Positions 26,884-34,521 of a DNA stretch of 64,000 nt are shown in pieces. Numbering within the stretch: the first letter of the stretch is position 1; each line of letters starts with the position of its first letter. Source of the DNA: UBA6016 sp964568395 (GTDB lineage Bacteria > Campylobacterota > Campylobacteria > Campylobacterales > UBA6016); NCBI GenBank assembly GCA_964568395.1, contig CAZMPN010000007.1, forward strand, positions 1 through 64,000, given 5' to 3'. A program made the position numbers and the translations under genes. The notes under the pieces were generated by a model. That model did not search any database. It was not told the origin of the DNA and saw only the letters and a program-made list of their open reading frames with translations.

Positions 26884-27750
26884 CTAGCAGCTCCTTATTA
26901 TTATCTCTCTTATCTTCCCGCGTCCACTACTCTTGCTATTGATAAACCTGTTGACCTCTACAAACTCTATATAATAACCACTGTAAAGCTCTTTAATAAA
27001 TTCCGTATCGGAGTTGGAGTGCATGACTGATGCGCCTCTGTTTGCAAGCTCTTTGAACACGCCGTAAAGCCTCTTTTGTTCCTCATCCAAAAACACATTT
27101 TCGTGATACGCCGTAAAGCTCGAAGTAGGAGTCAGCGGATAGTATGGCGGGTCAAAATATACGAAGTCGCCATTGTCGGCAAAGTCAAGCACTTTTGCAA
27201 AGTCGGCATTTTGTATCTCGGCGTTTTGGAGCGCTGCACTCGCTGCCATTATCGTATCTTCATCATAGATGATTGGATTTTTGTATCTGCCTATCGGCAC
27301 ATTGTGATAACCTTTGCTATTTACCCGCCAAAGCCCGTTGAAGCATGTTTTGTTGAGATAAATAAACCTTGCCGCTCGCACCTCCGCAGGTAGACTCTTA
27401 AAGTTTGGCTCTCTGTCCATCGACCTTGTGGCATAGTAAAACTCTTCGGAGTGCTTTACTTGAAACTCTTTTAGCTGTTTTAGTAGTTTTTTTGGATGTT
27501 TTTTGACGGTTTGGTATGTGTTGATTAGCTCGTCGTTTGCGTCAAATAGATACGCTTTTTTGCCATTCAGCATTCCAAGCCTCGTTAGCTCAAAAAACAG
27601 CGCCCCGCCCCCGATGAACGGCTCAAAGTAGTCGTTAAAACTCTTTGGCATAAGGCGCAAAAGCTCAGGCAAAAGCGCACGCTTGCCGCCCGCCCATTTG
27701 ATGAAGGGCTTTAGGTTTGACAATGGCAAAGAGTTTGGTGTAATTGTCAT
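26884..27750 (-). CDS. Dam/DpnM-type adenine-N6 DNA methyltransferase
   Basis: 288 aa. Alpha-class enzyme: SAM site FIKWAGGKRALLPELL (motif X/I region), FEPFIGGGALFFEL (motif I) and catalytic motif IV FVYFDPPYYPLT. Together with the neighbouring DpnII-type endonuclease this predicts methylation of A in GATC. First gene of the minus-strand defence operon, so protection would be made before the nuclease genes. The promoter should lie in the AT-rich 27751-27967 spacer shared with the divergent small gene. Confidence 0.9.
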   Translation of the reverse strand: MTITPNSLPLSNLKPFIKWAGGKRALLPELLRLMPKSFNDYFEPFIGGGALFFELTRLGMLNGKKAYLFDANDELINTYQTVKKHPKKLLKQLKEFQVKHSEEFYYATRSMDREPNFKSLPAEVRAARFIYLNKTCFNGLWRVNSKGYHNVPIGRYKNPIIYDEDTIMAASAALQNAEIQNADFAKVLDFADNGDFVYFDPPYYPLTPTSSFTAYHENVFLDEEQKRLYGVFKELANRGASVMHSNSDTEFIKELYSGYYIEFVEVNRFINSKSSGRGKIREIIIRSC

Positions 27751-27825
27751 TTTGGTTTAGCTCATGATTTTTTGCTTATTTTATCTACTCAAATCAAAAA
27801 ATTTTGAATAGTATTAATCAAAAAC

Positions 27826-27905
27826 TGACACTACTGTCAAACAAGCCCCTTTTGAGCTACTGAAAACAAGGGTCAAAAAATTAAAAATTTGACACTTCCC
27901 TCAAA
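27826..27905. promoter_or_regulatory. Paired imperfect palindromes in the divergent RM/replication spacer
   Basis: TGACACTACTGTCAA (27826-27840) contains a perfect TGACA-CTAC-TGTCA dyad. A second, related box TGACACTTCCCTCAA lies at 27890-27904, inside TTTGA...TCAAA. A 14-bp perfect palindrome TGCTTTTAAAAGCA follows at 27930-27943. They lie between the defence operon and the replication genes and look like operators for a dimeric regulator such as the element's AlpA or another factor. Confidence 0.45.
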
Positions 27906-27967
27906 TTGACTAAAAACTCTAAAATCCGCTGCTTTTAAAAGCATACTTCAATAAAAAGGTAAGTCGT

Positions 27968-28234
27968 ATGATTGTAACAATCATTGCCACCCTAAACAAC
28001 ATCTACAAAGGCAGAGATTTTAGGGACAAGGAAACTGGAGAGCTAAAAGAGGGTAAGACCTATATTCAAATAATGGCGGATGACGTTTTGGGCAACGGAC
28101 AGGTCAAAAAACAGCTCATAGATATGCCTATATCCCCGGATAGGGCAAGGCAATTTGAAAGCTCTATAGGGCAGGTTATAGAGCTTAAATGCAACATCTC
28201 ATCCAAAGATAAAATCTACTATGAAGCCATCTAG
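27968..28234 (+). CDS. Small protein, possibly ssDNA-binding (pV-like)
   Basis: 88 aa. Not recognised as a named family. Small basic/acidic beta-rich sequence (MIVTIIATLNNIYKGRDFRD; IGQVIELKCNISSKDKIYY) of the size and style of filamentous-phage gene V or helix-destabilising proteins, and it directly precedes a rolling-circle initiator. AAGG lies a few bases before the ATG. The ssDNA-binding role is inferred from context and size; it could also be a copy-control protein. Confidence 0.5.
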   Translation: MIVTIIATLNNIYKGRDFRDKETGELKEGKTYIQIMADDVLGNGQVKKQLIDMPISPDRARQFESSIGQVIELKCNISSKDKIYYEAI

Positions 28235-28245
28235 GTTTTGTATGT

Positions 28246-28280
28246 GCGCCCATGTAGGGCCTTTGGCCCTGCTTTGGCGC
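28246..28280 (+). other. Two-step hairpin before the replication gene (candidate origin or attenuator)
   Basis: Inner stem AGGGCC (28256-28261) / GGCCCT (28265-28270) with a TTT loop. Outer stem GCGCC (28246-28250) / GGCGC (28276-28280). The stems are separated by symmetric 5-nt internal loops. It is strikingly GC-rich for this AT-rich element. It may be the initiator's nicking origin or a transcription attenuator. Confidence 0.45.
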
Positions 28281-28304
28281 TCCTTGACTAATTAATAAAA
28301 AGTT

Positions 28305-29300
28305 GTGGACAGGCAAAAAATGAGTTTTTACGGGTTAGACGAAATCGACATCCTCTATGCAAAATCCAAGATTTTAAGACAGTCTAGGTTTTTAAATAAT
28401 AACGGCATAAAAGACAACTCAAACGGAAATCTAATTCCGCTTAAAAAGATAGTATTCTCGGCCTATCACAATCCAAACCGTTACTACTCCGAAATTCAAA
28501 ACAGAGTAAACACTCTTGTGTCTTATGCCAAAGAGAAAAATCTAAAACCGCTTTTTATGACTTTAACGCTTCCTAGTAAATACCATAGACTTAAAACCAT
28601 AAAAAGCGGAGCTTTTATAGATAACCCAAATTATGAGGGCTTTACGCCTACAGAAGGCAAAAAAGAGCTAACGAATATGTTTGCGAAACTAAGGCAAGAT
28701 AGGAGCCTAAAGGAGCTGGACAAGGAAGAGCGTATATTCTTCCGCATTACGGAACCGCACGCTGATGGCACACCGCACTCCCATATACTCCTATTCGTTC
28801 CGGAAGATAGAGTGGATAGGGTTGTCGAAGCTTTTAACCGCCTATTTAGGCAGAACACCAAAGCAAACGACATTCAAAAGATAACTTCAAACATAGATAA
28901 CGCCGTTGCCTATGTAATGAAATATATAAATAAGACGCTTCCTCTGTCAAAAAAAGAGAGCCTAACCGACAAAGAACAACATCTGCACTACTGGTATAGC
29001 GCTCATCGTATTACAAGATTCAACTCTAGCAATACTCTTGCTCCTATCTGTATATATAGAAAAACATTCGACAAGCTATCTCTAAAAGCGTTAACAAAGG
29101 TCTACAAAGAAAAAGAGCTTGAAATATCCGAAGATATAAACAGCAAAACAATCATGGAGATAAAAGACAGAGTGACTGGCACGCTTTATTATCAAAAGAA
29201 CATCAATGCTTGTTTGTATGACATCGAAGCCGACAGAAGAGCGCTTAATAATATGATGATAAAGCAACTCTTGCGATTAGGCGATAGACGGGTCGGGTGA
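28305..29300 (+). CDS. HUH-type replication initiation protein
   Basis: 331 aa from GTG; an ATG at 28320 with ACAGG upstream is an equally good start. The metal-binding HUH-like motif is FRITEPHADGTPHSHILLF (about residues 145-163), and the catalytic-Tyr helix is AVAYVMKYINKT (about residues 200-211), as in rolling-circle initiators of the phage GPA/inovirus pII type. It would nick the element's origin and drive rolling-circle replication or excised-form copying. Its stop overlaps the AlpA start (TGATG). No coat or zot genes follow, so this is not a complete filamentous phage. Confidence 0.7.
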   Translation: MDRQKMSFYGLDEIDILYAKSKILRQSRFLNNNGIKDNSNGNLIPLKKIVFSAYHNPNRYYSEIQNRVNTLVSYAKEKNLKPLFMTLTLPSKYHRLKTIKSGAFIDNPNYEGFTPTEGKKELTNMFAKLRQDRSLKELDKEERIFFRITEPHADGTPHSHILLFVPEDRVDRVVEAFNRLFRQNTKANDIQKITSNIDNAVAYVMKYINKTLPLSKKESLTDKEQHLHYWYSAHRITRFNSSNTLAPICIYRKTFDKLSLKALTKVYKEKELEISEDINSKTIMEIKDRVTGTLYYQKNINACLYDIEADRRALNNMMIKQLLRLGDRRVG

Positions 29301-29476
29301 TGGAAGAGAGATTTTTAAGGTTGCCTGAGGTGCTTGAAATGGTAGGGTGCTCTAAGTCTACGTGGTATGAGATGGTAAAAAATGGGTTGGCTCCAAGGCA
29401 GATAACAATATCTAGAAAATATACTGTTTGGAAATTATCTGATATTAAAAAGTGGATGAATGATAAGATTTGTTGA
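29300..29476 (+). CDS. AlpA-family regulator / excisionase
   Basis: 58 aa, overlapping the Rep stop by 1 nt. Reads MEERFLRLPEVLEMVGCSKS, then a TWYEMVKNGLAP helix-turn-helix and VWKLSDIKKWM, the MerR-like winged helix of AlpA/Xis proteins that control integrase expression and excision. A second, divergent AlpA gene is found in island B (55769-55951). Confidence 0.75.
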   Translation: MEERFLRLPEVLEMVGCSKSTWYEMVKNGLAPRQITISRKYTVWKLSDIKKWMNDKIC

Positions 29477-29784
29477 GCTAAAATCCTATCATGCTAGTTG
29501 TGGAAAATACACTTTGAACAATACTGCGTTTTAAGGGTATCGAAAAGGGTATCGACATAATTGTATTATTTGTGAAGTACTGAAAAATAGGACTTTATAA
29601 GGGCTGTGTTAATCCCTCCCTGCCGCCACCAATACTTCCTAATAAATCCGAAAAAGTCTTTTAAACCCCTATAAAACAAGCCTTTAGAACATTTCATAAG
29701 TCCGAGTGATTTTGATTGCATCCGAGGATTTTAAGGGTATCTTTCTAAACTAGTAAATCCATACCCTTTAGAGGTACCCTTAAA
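29477..29784. other. Right end of island A and left end of a second element
   Basis: No gene here. Holds the right-end arm sites AAGGGTAT at 29533-29540 and 29545-29552 (period 12), att junction 2 at 29611-29631, and from 29623 a near-copy of the island A left end (21986 onward). The copy has two deletions relative to island A: one AATAAGTCCG unit and one 12-bp AAGGGTA unit. Confidence 0.75.
29611..29631 (+). repeat. att junction 2
   Basis: AATCCCTCCCTG-CCGCCACC repeats the tRNA-Ser 3' end minus one T. It marks the right end of island A and the left end of the tandem remnant. Confidence 0.8.
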
Positions 29785-29966
29785 ATGCCAAGAACTACAC
29801 TACCTATTAACGACACTCAAATCAAAAACGCAAAGCCAAAAGATAAAAATTATAAGCTAATAGACGGGCAAGGTCTCTATCTCCTGGTAAAACAAACGGC
29901 ACAAAGCTTTGGAGATTTAACTATAAATTTGACGGCAAAGAGCAAACTTACGCCATAGGTTCATAC
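29785..29966 (+). pseudogene. 5' fragment of a second integrase gene (tandem element remnant)
   Basis: Near-identical to the first ~60 codons of the island A integrase (MPRTTLPINDTQIKNAKPKD), with a one-base deletion in the GTAAAAC run that shifts frame. It is cut off at CATAGGTTCATA, where att-like CCCTGCCGCCACC (29966-29979) begins. It shows that a sister element was integrated in tandem and then almost wholly deleted. Confidence 0.85.
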
Positions 29967-29979
29967 CCTGCCGCCACCT
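29966..29979 (+). repeat. att junction 3 (partial)
   Basis: CCCTGCCGCCACCT shares the core and the missing T of junction 2. It is the chromosomal end of the tandem array. Confidence 0.65.
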
Positions 29980-30020
29980 AACTCAAAAATTCCGCAAAAC
30001 TTATACCAATCATCAAAACA

Positions 30021-30031
30021 TTTGCTATAAT
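30021..30031 (+). promoter_or_regulatory. Promoter of SCO-kinase genes
   Basis: TTTGCTATAAT, a consensus extended -10 (TATAAT at 30026-30031), 48 nt before the SCO gene start and just outside the island boundary. Confidence 0.65.
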
Positions 30032-30078
30032 GGCTACAGTTTGTCCGTAAAATTGGCGTTTGGTAGGGCTTTTGGAAG

Positions 30079-30630
30079 TTGAAAAAATACGATAAAACAA
30101 TAAAAAGCATAGCATTTATACTGCTTGCATCTTTTTTCGCCTCATTTGCCTACTTTGCCTCAGTCCAGCCTAGCGGAGGCATGAACGTAGACGCAAAAAT
30201 AAACCGCTCCTCGTTTAATAAATTCAATTATCCATATCTACTTGTGTATTTTGGTTACGTAGAGTGCCCAGTCATATGTCCAAAAAGATTAACGGAGGTA
30301 AAGACGCTCTATTCAGGCTCGGCGGAGCTAAGAAATATCGGCTTCGTAATGGTCGACGTCGACGAGAACGACAATCCCGCAAAGGCCGACAAATATGCGA
30401 AGTCATACAATCCGTCGTTTGACGGTATTTGGTTTGAAAACGCTGTTTTGCAGCCTCTTTTGAAGGATTTTGGAGCTTTTGCCGTAAAGTCTATGGGGGA
30501 CAAAAAGGAAATAGAACATACGGATCTTCTCTATCTTTTGAAAAAGACGAACGACGGATATGCCGTTAAGGCCGTATTTAAAGATACGCCTACCGTCGGT
30601 ACGCTTTTGAAAGCCGCCGAGGAGAACTAG
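30079..30630 (+). CDS. SCO1/SenC-family copper/thiol protein
   Basis: 183 aa from a TTG with GGAAG immediately upstream. One N-terminal membrane anchor (about residues 10-28) precedes a periplasmic thioredoxin fold. Copper ligands: C63-x3-C67 in YVECPVICPKR and H147 in KEIEHTDLL. SCO proteins deliver copper to the CuA site of cytochrome oxidase or act as thiol switches. The next gene, a sensor kinase, starts 1 nt after the stop, so this SCO may have a sensory or redox role. Confidence 0.85.
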   Translation: MKKYDKTIKSIAFILLASFFASFAYFASVQPSGGMNVDAKINRSSFNKFNYPYLLVYFGYVECPVICPKRLTEVKTLYSGSAELRNIGFVMVDVDENDNPAKADKYAKSYNPSFDGIWFENAVLQPLLKDFGAFAVKSMGDKKEIEHTDLLYLLKKTNDGYAVKAVFKDTPTVGTLLKAAEEN

Positions 30631-30631
30631 G

Positions 30632-32005
30632 GTGTATAAACTATCTCTTCTGTTTGAAAAGCTGCGCTCAAAAGAGATACTTCCGGAGCTGAACGTCGAT
30701 TTTAAAAAAGCGGACCGTTTTTTCCTTCAGCTTTTTTTCCTGCATTGGATTGTCGCCGTTACCGTAAGCGCATATACGTATAGCACATATTTGCTCGGTT
30801 TCTTGGGCGGAGGGCTTATCACTAGCTTTGTCGCGTACTCGTATCTATTCTGGAAGGGCAGCGGACGCTTTAGGGTTATCGTGGCCCTCTCCTTGATGGC
30901 GTACTCGGCGCTTTATATACAGCAAAACCTCGGGCGTATCGAGTACCACTTCCATGTTTTCGTAGCCCTTTCATTCCTCGCCATCTATAAAGATTTAAAG
31001 CCTCTATCCCTAGCTTCAGTAATCGTACTTTTCCATCATGCGATACTAAATATCGCCCAAGAGCATGGCGTCACTTTTTTCGGTATGCCGGTTATGATAT
31101 TCAACTACGGATGCGGCTGGGATATAGTATTTTTACACGGCTTTTTCGTGGCGATGGAGTGGTACATAGTAGGCTGGATAATTTTGCACAACTCGGATAG
31201 CTTCATAAAAGAGGTAACGCTAAAGCACGAGTCTGACCGTCTGAACAGAAGGCTGGAGGAGGCCGTGGTGGCCGAGACTAAAAAACGTCTGGAGAGCGAA
31301 AAGCTTATGATGCATCAAAGCAAGCTTGCCATGATGGGAGAGATGATAGGGGCTATAGCCCACCAATGGAGGCAGCCGCTAAATTCTCTGGGCATTATGA
31401 TACAGGATCTGCTGATAGCAAAAAAATACGGCGAGCTTGACGACGAATATTTGGAGAAATTCAAAAAAGATTCGATGCAGACGGTGCAGCGTATGTCCAA
31501 GACGATAGACGATTTCCGTGATTTTTTTAAACCCGGCAAGGAGAAAAAAGAGTTTTGCATAGAGGAGTCCATAGAAAAAAGTTACGAGATATTAGCCTCG
31601 CAATTTAAAAATAAATCGATAGAGGTCGTCTTTGACACGTTGGGTCAAAAACATTTTTTTGTCGGGTACGCCAACGAGTTTGAGCAGGTGATACTGAATA
31701 TACTTGCCAACTCCAAGGACGCCATACTCGCCGGCGAAAATAACGGGAACGGTCTCATAGTGATTGACGTGCGGCATAACGACAAAACGCTCTCTATAGA
31801 GATATCCGACAACGGCGGAGGAATAGACGAAAATCTCCTGGATCGGATTTTCGAGCCGTATTTTACGACAAAAGAGCAGGGTAAGGGCACCGGAGTCGGG
31901 CTTTATATGTCAAGGGAGATAGTGGAAAGACATCTTGGCGGCAGGCTTAGCGCATACAATAAAAACGGGGGCGCCGCATTTTTAATTGAGCTGGAGATAG
32001 GTTAG
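30632..32005 (+). CDS. Membrane-bound sensor histidine kinase
   Basis: 457 aa from a GTG. The N-terminal ~190 residues form about six hydrophobic helices, with a His-rich stretch RIEYHFHVFVALSFLAIYKD ... LFHH. A coiled coil follows (about 195-225), then HisKA with phospho-acceptor H244 in AIAHQWRQPLNSLG and a HATPase domain (NILANSKDAIL, DNGGGI, TTKEQGKGTGVGLYM). The HxHV-FHH membrane pattern is shared with other multi-TM sensors, and its ligand is unknown. Paired with a second kinase of the same catalytic type; no response regulator is nearby. Confidence 0.88.
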   Translation: MYKLSLLFEKLRSKEILPELNVDFKKADRFFLQLFFLHWIVAVTVSAYTYSTYLLGFLGGGLITSFVAYSYLFWKGSGRFRVIVALSLMAYSALYIQQNLGRIEYHFHVFVALSFLAIYKDLKPLSLASVIVLFHHAILNIAQEHGVTFFGMPVMIFNYGCGWDIVFLHGFFVAMEWYIVGWIILHNSDSFIKEVTLKHESDRLNRRLEEAVVAETKKRLESEKLMMHQSKLAMMGEMIGAIAHQWRQPLNSLGIMIQDLLIAKKYGELDDEYLEKFKKDSMQTVQRMSKTIDDFRDFFKPGKEKKEFCIEESIEKSYEILASQFKNKSIEVVFDTLGQKHFFVGYANEFEQVILNILANSKDAILAGENNGNGLIVIDVRHNDKTLSIEISDNGGGIDENLLDRIFEPYFTTKEQGKGTGVGLYMSREIVERHLGGRLSAYNKNGGAAFLIELEIG

Positions 32006-32009
32006 TTTT

Positions 32010-33482
32010 ATGTCGGCGAGGGTGAAGGAGCGGACAAAAATAGCGTTGGCGCTGCTTATTTTTATTCTGGGCATCTTGCTCACGTCGTGGTACAGCTATG
32101 CGCAGGAAAAGGCGAAAATCAACAAAGAGATAGACAACAAGCTGCTATGTGTCGCAAAGTCCGTACCTTTGGTGCTGGATGAAGGATTCCACTCCGGGGC
32201 GCTGAAGAAGGAGAGCGTCGATAGCGCGCAAGATATGCAGAACATACAAAAACTGACCAGATATGCGGAGTCGGTCGGCGTAAAATACGTCTATACCGCC
32301 ATACTAAAAGACGGAGTCTTGAGATTTACGTCCAGTAGCGCGACAAAAGAGGAGCTCGCTACGGGCCGCAATCTGACTAGATATTTTGACAAATACGACG
32401 ATGCGGATTCTAGGCTTTTCGATGCTTTTCGCGAAAGAGAGATATTTTTTGCGTCATACCAGGATAAATGGGGCTCGTTCAGGAGCGTCTTCGTACCTTT
32501 CGTCTCTCCGTCAGGGGATATGTACGTCGTCGGCGCAGATATTGAGATAGGTTTTATAGACGCCCTGCTGCGAAAGAGCGCGATAAAATGGTTTGCCGAG
32601 GCGTTTGTCGTGTTTTCATGTTCGGCTCCGCTCGTCTTTATCTATCAGGCGGCGTTAAGGCGTAGAAATAGGCGTCTTGCGCAACAGGTAGAAGCCGCTA
32701 CGAAAGAGCTAAGAGAGCTCAACGCCTCCCTTGAGCAAAAGGTTTTGGAGGAGACGGAAAGAAATAGCAAGCAAGAGAGGATAATATCCGAACAGCTTAA
32801 AATGGCGCAAATGGGCGATATGATGCGTTCTATAGCGCACCACTGGCGACAGCCGCTGACGGCTCTGGGGCTTTTCGTGCAGGATGTGGCTATCACGCAC
32901 GAGAGCGGAGAGCTTGACGATAAATACATAGACGGGTTCAAGACAAAGTCGATGGAGATAATCCATTCGATGTCAAAAACGATTGACGATTTTAGGGATT
33001 TTTTTAAATCGAGCTACGGAAAAGAAGAGTTTTTTGTCGAGAACGCCGTTTATGAGAGTTTGGAGCTATTGACGCCACAGTTCCAGGATATAGGCATCGA
33101 GACGATAGTCGGTTTCGAAGCCCAAAAGCATGCCGTAACCGGCTATAAAAACGAACTAAAGCAGGTATTGTTAAGCCTGCTTTCAAACGCAAAAGACGCC
33201 GTTGTGGCAGGCGGCGGCGAAAAGCGTTTTGTAAGGGTGCATGTGTCGCAAAGGGGCGAACTTATAGATATAGAGATAGAAGATTCCGGCGGCGGCATAC
33301 CGGCCGAAGTTATCGGTAGGATATTTGAGCCGTATTTCACGACAAAAGAGCAAGGCAAAGGCGCCGGACTCGGACTTTATATGGCGAAAGAGATAGTGGA
33401 GAGGCACCTTGGCGGAAGTATCGGAGCCGACAATATAGACGGCGGCGCCAGGTTTACGGTCACTATCCCAAAAGAGATTTGA
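32010..33482 (+). CDS. Sensor histidine kinase with periplasmic domain
   Basis: 490 aa. TM1 at about 10-30, a periplasmic Cache-like domain of about 160 residues (CVAKSVPLVLDEGF ... VKYVYTAILKDGVLRF ... VVGADIEIG), TM2 at about 195-215, a coiled coil, then HisKA with H277 in SIAHHWRQPLTALG and HATPase (LSNAKDAVV, DSGGGIP, TTKEQGKGAGLGLYMAKEI). The catalytic half is closely related to the upstream kinase, which suggests duplication with sensor exchange. Starts 4 nt after it. Signal and partner regulator are not evident. Confidence 0.88.
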   Translation: MSARVKERTKIALALLIFILGILLTSWYSYAQEKAKINKEIDNKLLCVAKSVPLVLDEGFHSGALKKESVDSAQDMQNIQKLTRYAESVGVKYVYTAILKDGVLRFTSSSATKEELATGRNLTRYFDKYDDADSRLFDAFREREIFFASYQDKWGSFRSVFVPFVSPSGDMYVVGADIEIGFIDALLRKSAIKWFAEAFVVFSCSAPLVFIYQAALRRRNRRLAQQVEAATKELRELNASLEQKVLEETERNSKQERIISEQLKMAQMGDMMRSIAHHWRQPLTALGLFVQDVAITHESGELDDKYIDGFKTKSMEIIHSMSKTIDDFRDFFKSSYGKEEFFVENAVYESLELLTPQFQDIGIETIVGFEAQKHAVTGYKNELKQVLLSLLSNAKDAVVAGGGEKRFVRVHVSQRGELIDIEIEDSGGGIPAEVIGRIFEPYFTTKEQGKGAGLGLYMAKEIVERHLGGSIGADNIDGGARFTVTIPKEI

Positions 33483-33493
33483 AATAGCTTCCC

Positions 33494-33504
33494 TTTGTTA
33501 TAAT
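33494..33504 (+). promoter_or_regulatory. Promoter of porin-cyclase genes
   Basis: TTTGTTATAAT (TATAAT at 33499-33504), 31 nt before the porin start in the 53-nt spacer. Confidence 0.65.
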
Positions 33505-33535
33505 AAACAATAATCTAAATAATCGGGAAACATAG

Positions 33536-34513
33536 TTGAAAAAACATCTACTGTTCGCATCGGTTTTATGTCCGCTACTCTATGGTTACGAACCCGGAAA
33601 CGGCCTCGAGCTGGCCGACTCTTTGAAAATAGGCGGTTATGTCGCCCTAAAGTATGAAAACGGCAAAAACGTCAATAAAGCGATAGTGGACGATATCGCC
33701 GTAATGGCGTACGGCAATCTTGGGAGCCGCACAAGATATCTTGTAGAGCTTGAAAACGTCGGAAGATACGAAAAAGATTTTAAAGCCGAAAACGAAGACG
33801 AATCCGGTGCCTTTAGGGTTGAGCGCGCCGTAATAGACCATAGTTTTTCTTCATATCTAAGCCTGTCTGCGGGGAAAATGATAACTCCAGTAGGATACTG
33901 GAACCAAACCCCGATAAACGTCCTAAGGGATACTACCTCGTCTCCTATGGTGGCGACGAATATATTTCCGAAACTGATAACCGGGGCGCAGCTATACGGC
34001 GAAGTTTACGGCATTGATGACGCCGAGTATAGCGTCGCGGCGCAAAACTCCAGAGATATAGACGAAAAGTACAACAACTTTAGGGTGGATAAGTTCCTTG
34101 GAGCCGGCGCAAAGTACCAGCTGGGTGACAACAGCGAAATAAAAGCCTTTGTCGGCAGCTTTAACGAAAGGGGAGGGGTCAGCAAAAGGAGCTTTGCCCA
34201 TCTTGCGTACAAATACCAAAAAGGCGAGTGGCAGATACTCTCCGAGGCTGCGTATTCCGGTATAGAGACGAGTTCCAAAAACACGACCGCGGGCGGCGGG
34301 TTTTTGCAGACTAGATACAGGATAAACGATAAACACTATGCAATCGGAAGATACGAGTATTATTTCGACGCGCATGAAAACGAGAGGGAGCACCTCGGGA
34401 TCATAGGCTACAACTATAGACCGATATACCCGGTTTCTTTCAAGGCCGAATACCAATTCTCATCGACTCCAGATAAGAGCAGACTTTTATGCTCTATCTC
34501 GGCGTTGTTTTAG
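33536..34513 (+). CDS. Outer-membrane porin-like beta-barrel
   Basis: 325 aa from a TTG with GGGAA 8 nt upstream. Signal peptide (MKKHLLFASVLCPLLYG) and then alternating amphipathic strands: TRYLVELENVGRY, FRVERAVIDHSFSSYLSLSAGKMITPVGYWNQTP and GRYEYYFDAHENEREHLGIIGYNYRP, ending in a short hydrophobic strand with terminal Phe. The SAGK-TPVGYWNQTP block resembles phosphate-selective-type porins. Encoded with a PstS-like protein just downstream. Confidence 0.75.
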   Translation: MKKHLLFASVLCPLLYGYEPGNGLELADSLKIGGYVALKYENGKNVNKAIVDDIAVMAYGNLGSRTRYLVELENVGRYEKDFKAENEDESGAFRVERAVIDHSFSSYLSLSAGKMITPVGYWNQTPINVLRDTTSSPMVATNIFPKLITGAQLYGEVYGIDDAEYSVAAQNSRDIDEKYNNFRVDKFLGAGAKYQLGDNSEIKAFVGSFNERGGVSKRSFAHLAYKYQKGEWQILSEAAYSGIETSSKNTTAGGGFLQTRYRINDKHYAIGRYEYYFDAHENEREHLGIIGYNYRPIYPVSFKAEYQFSSTPDKSRLLCSISALF

Positions 34514-34521
34514 GATTTCCC

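Larger units (their letters stand above)
21973..29631. mobile_element. Island A: integrative element in tRNA-Ser carrying a DpnII-type RM + OLD cargo
   Basis: Bounded on the left by the tRNA-Ser 3' end and on the right by a repeat of it (29611-29631). Contents: integrase (frameshifted), four-gene defence operon on the minus strand, then a small ssDNA-binding-like gene, an HUH replication initiator and an AlpA regulator on the plus strand. Clearly AT-richer than the flanks. No phage coat, zot or portal genes are seen, so it looks like a satellite or integrative plasmid-like element using rolling-circle-type replication. Confidence 0.85.

Noticed and set aside
21973..29631. Complete filamentous prophage
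   Set aside because: A rolling-circle initiator and possible ssDNA-binding protein are present, but no coat, zot-like or export genes.
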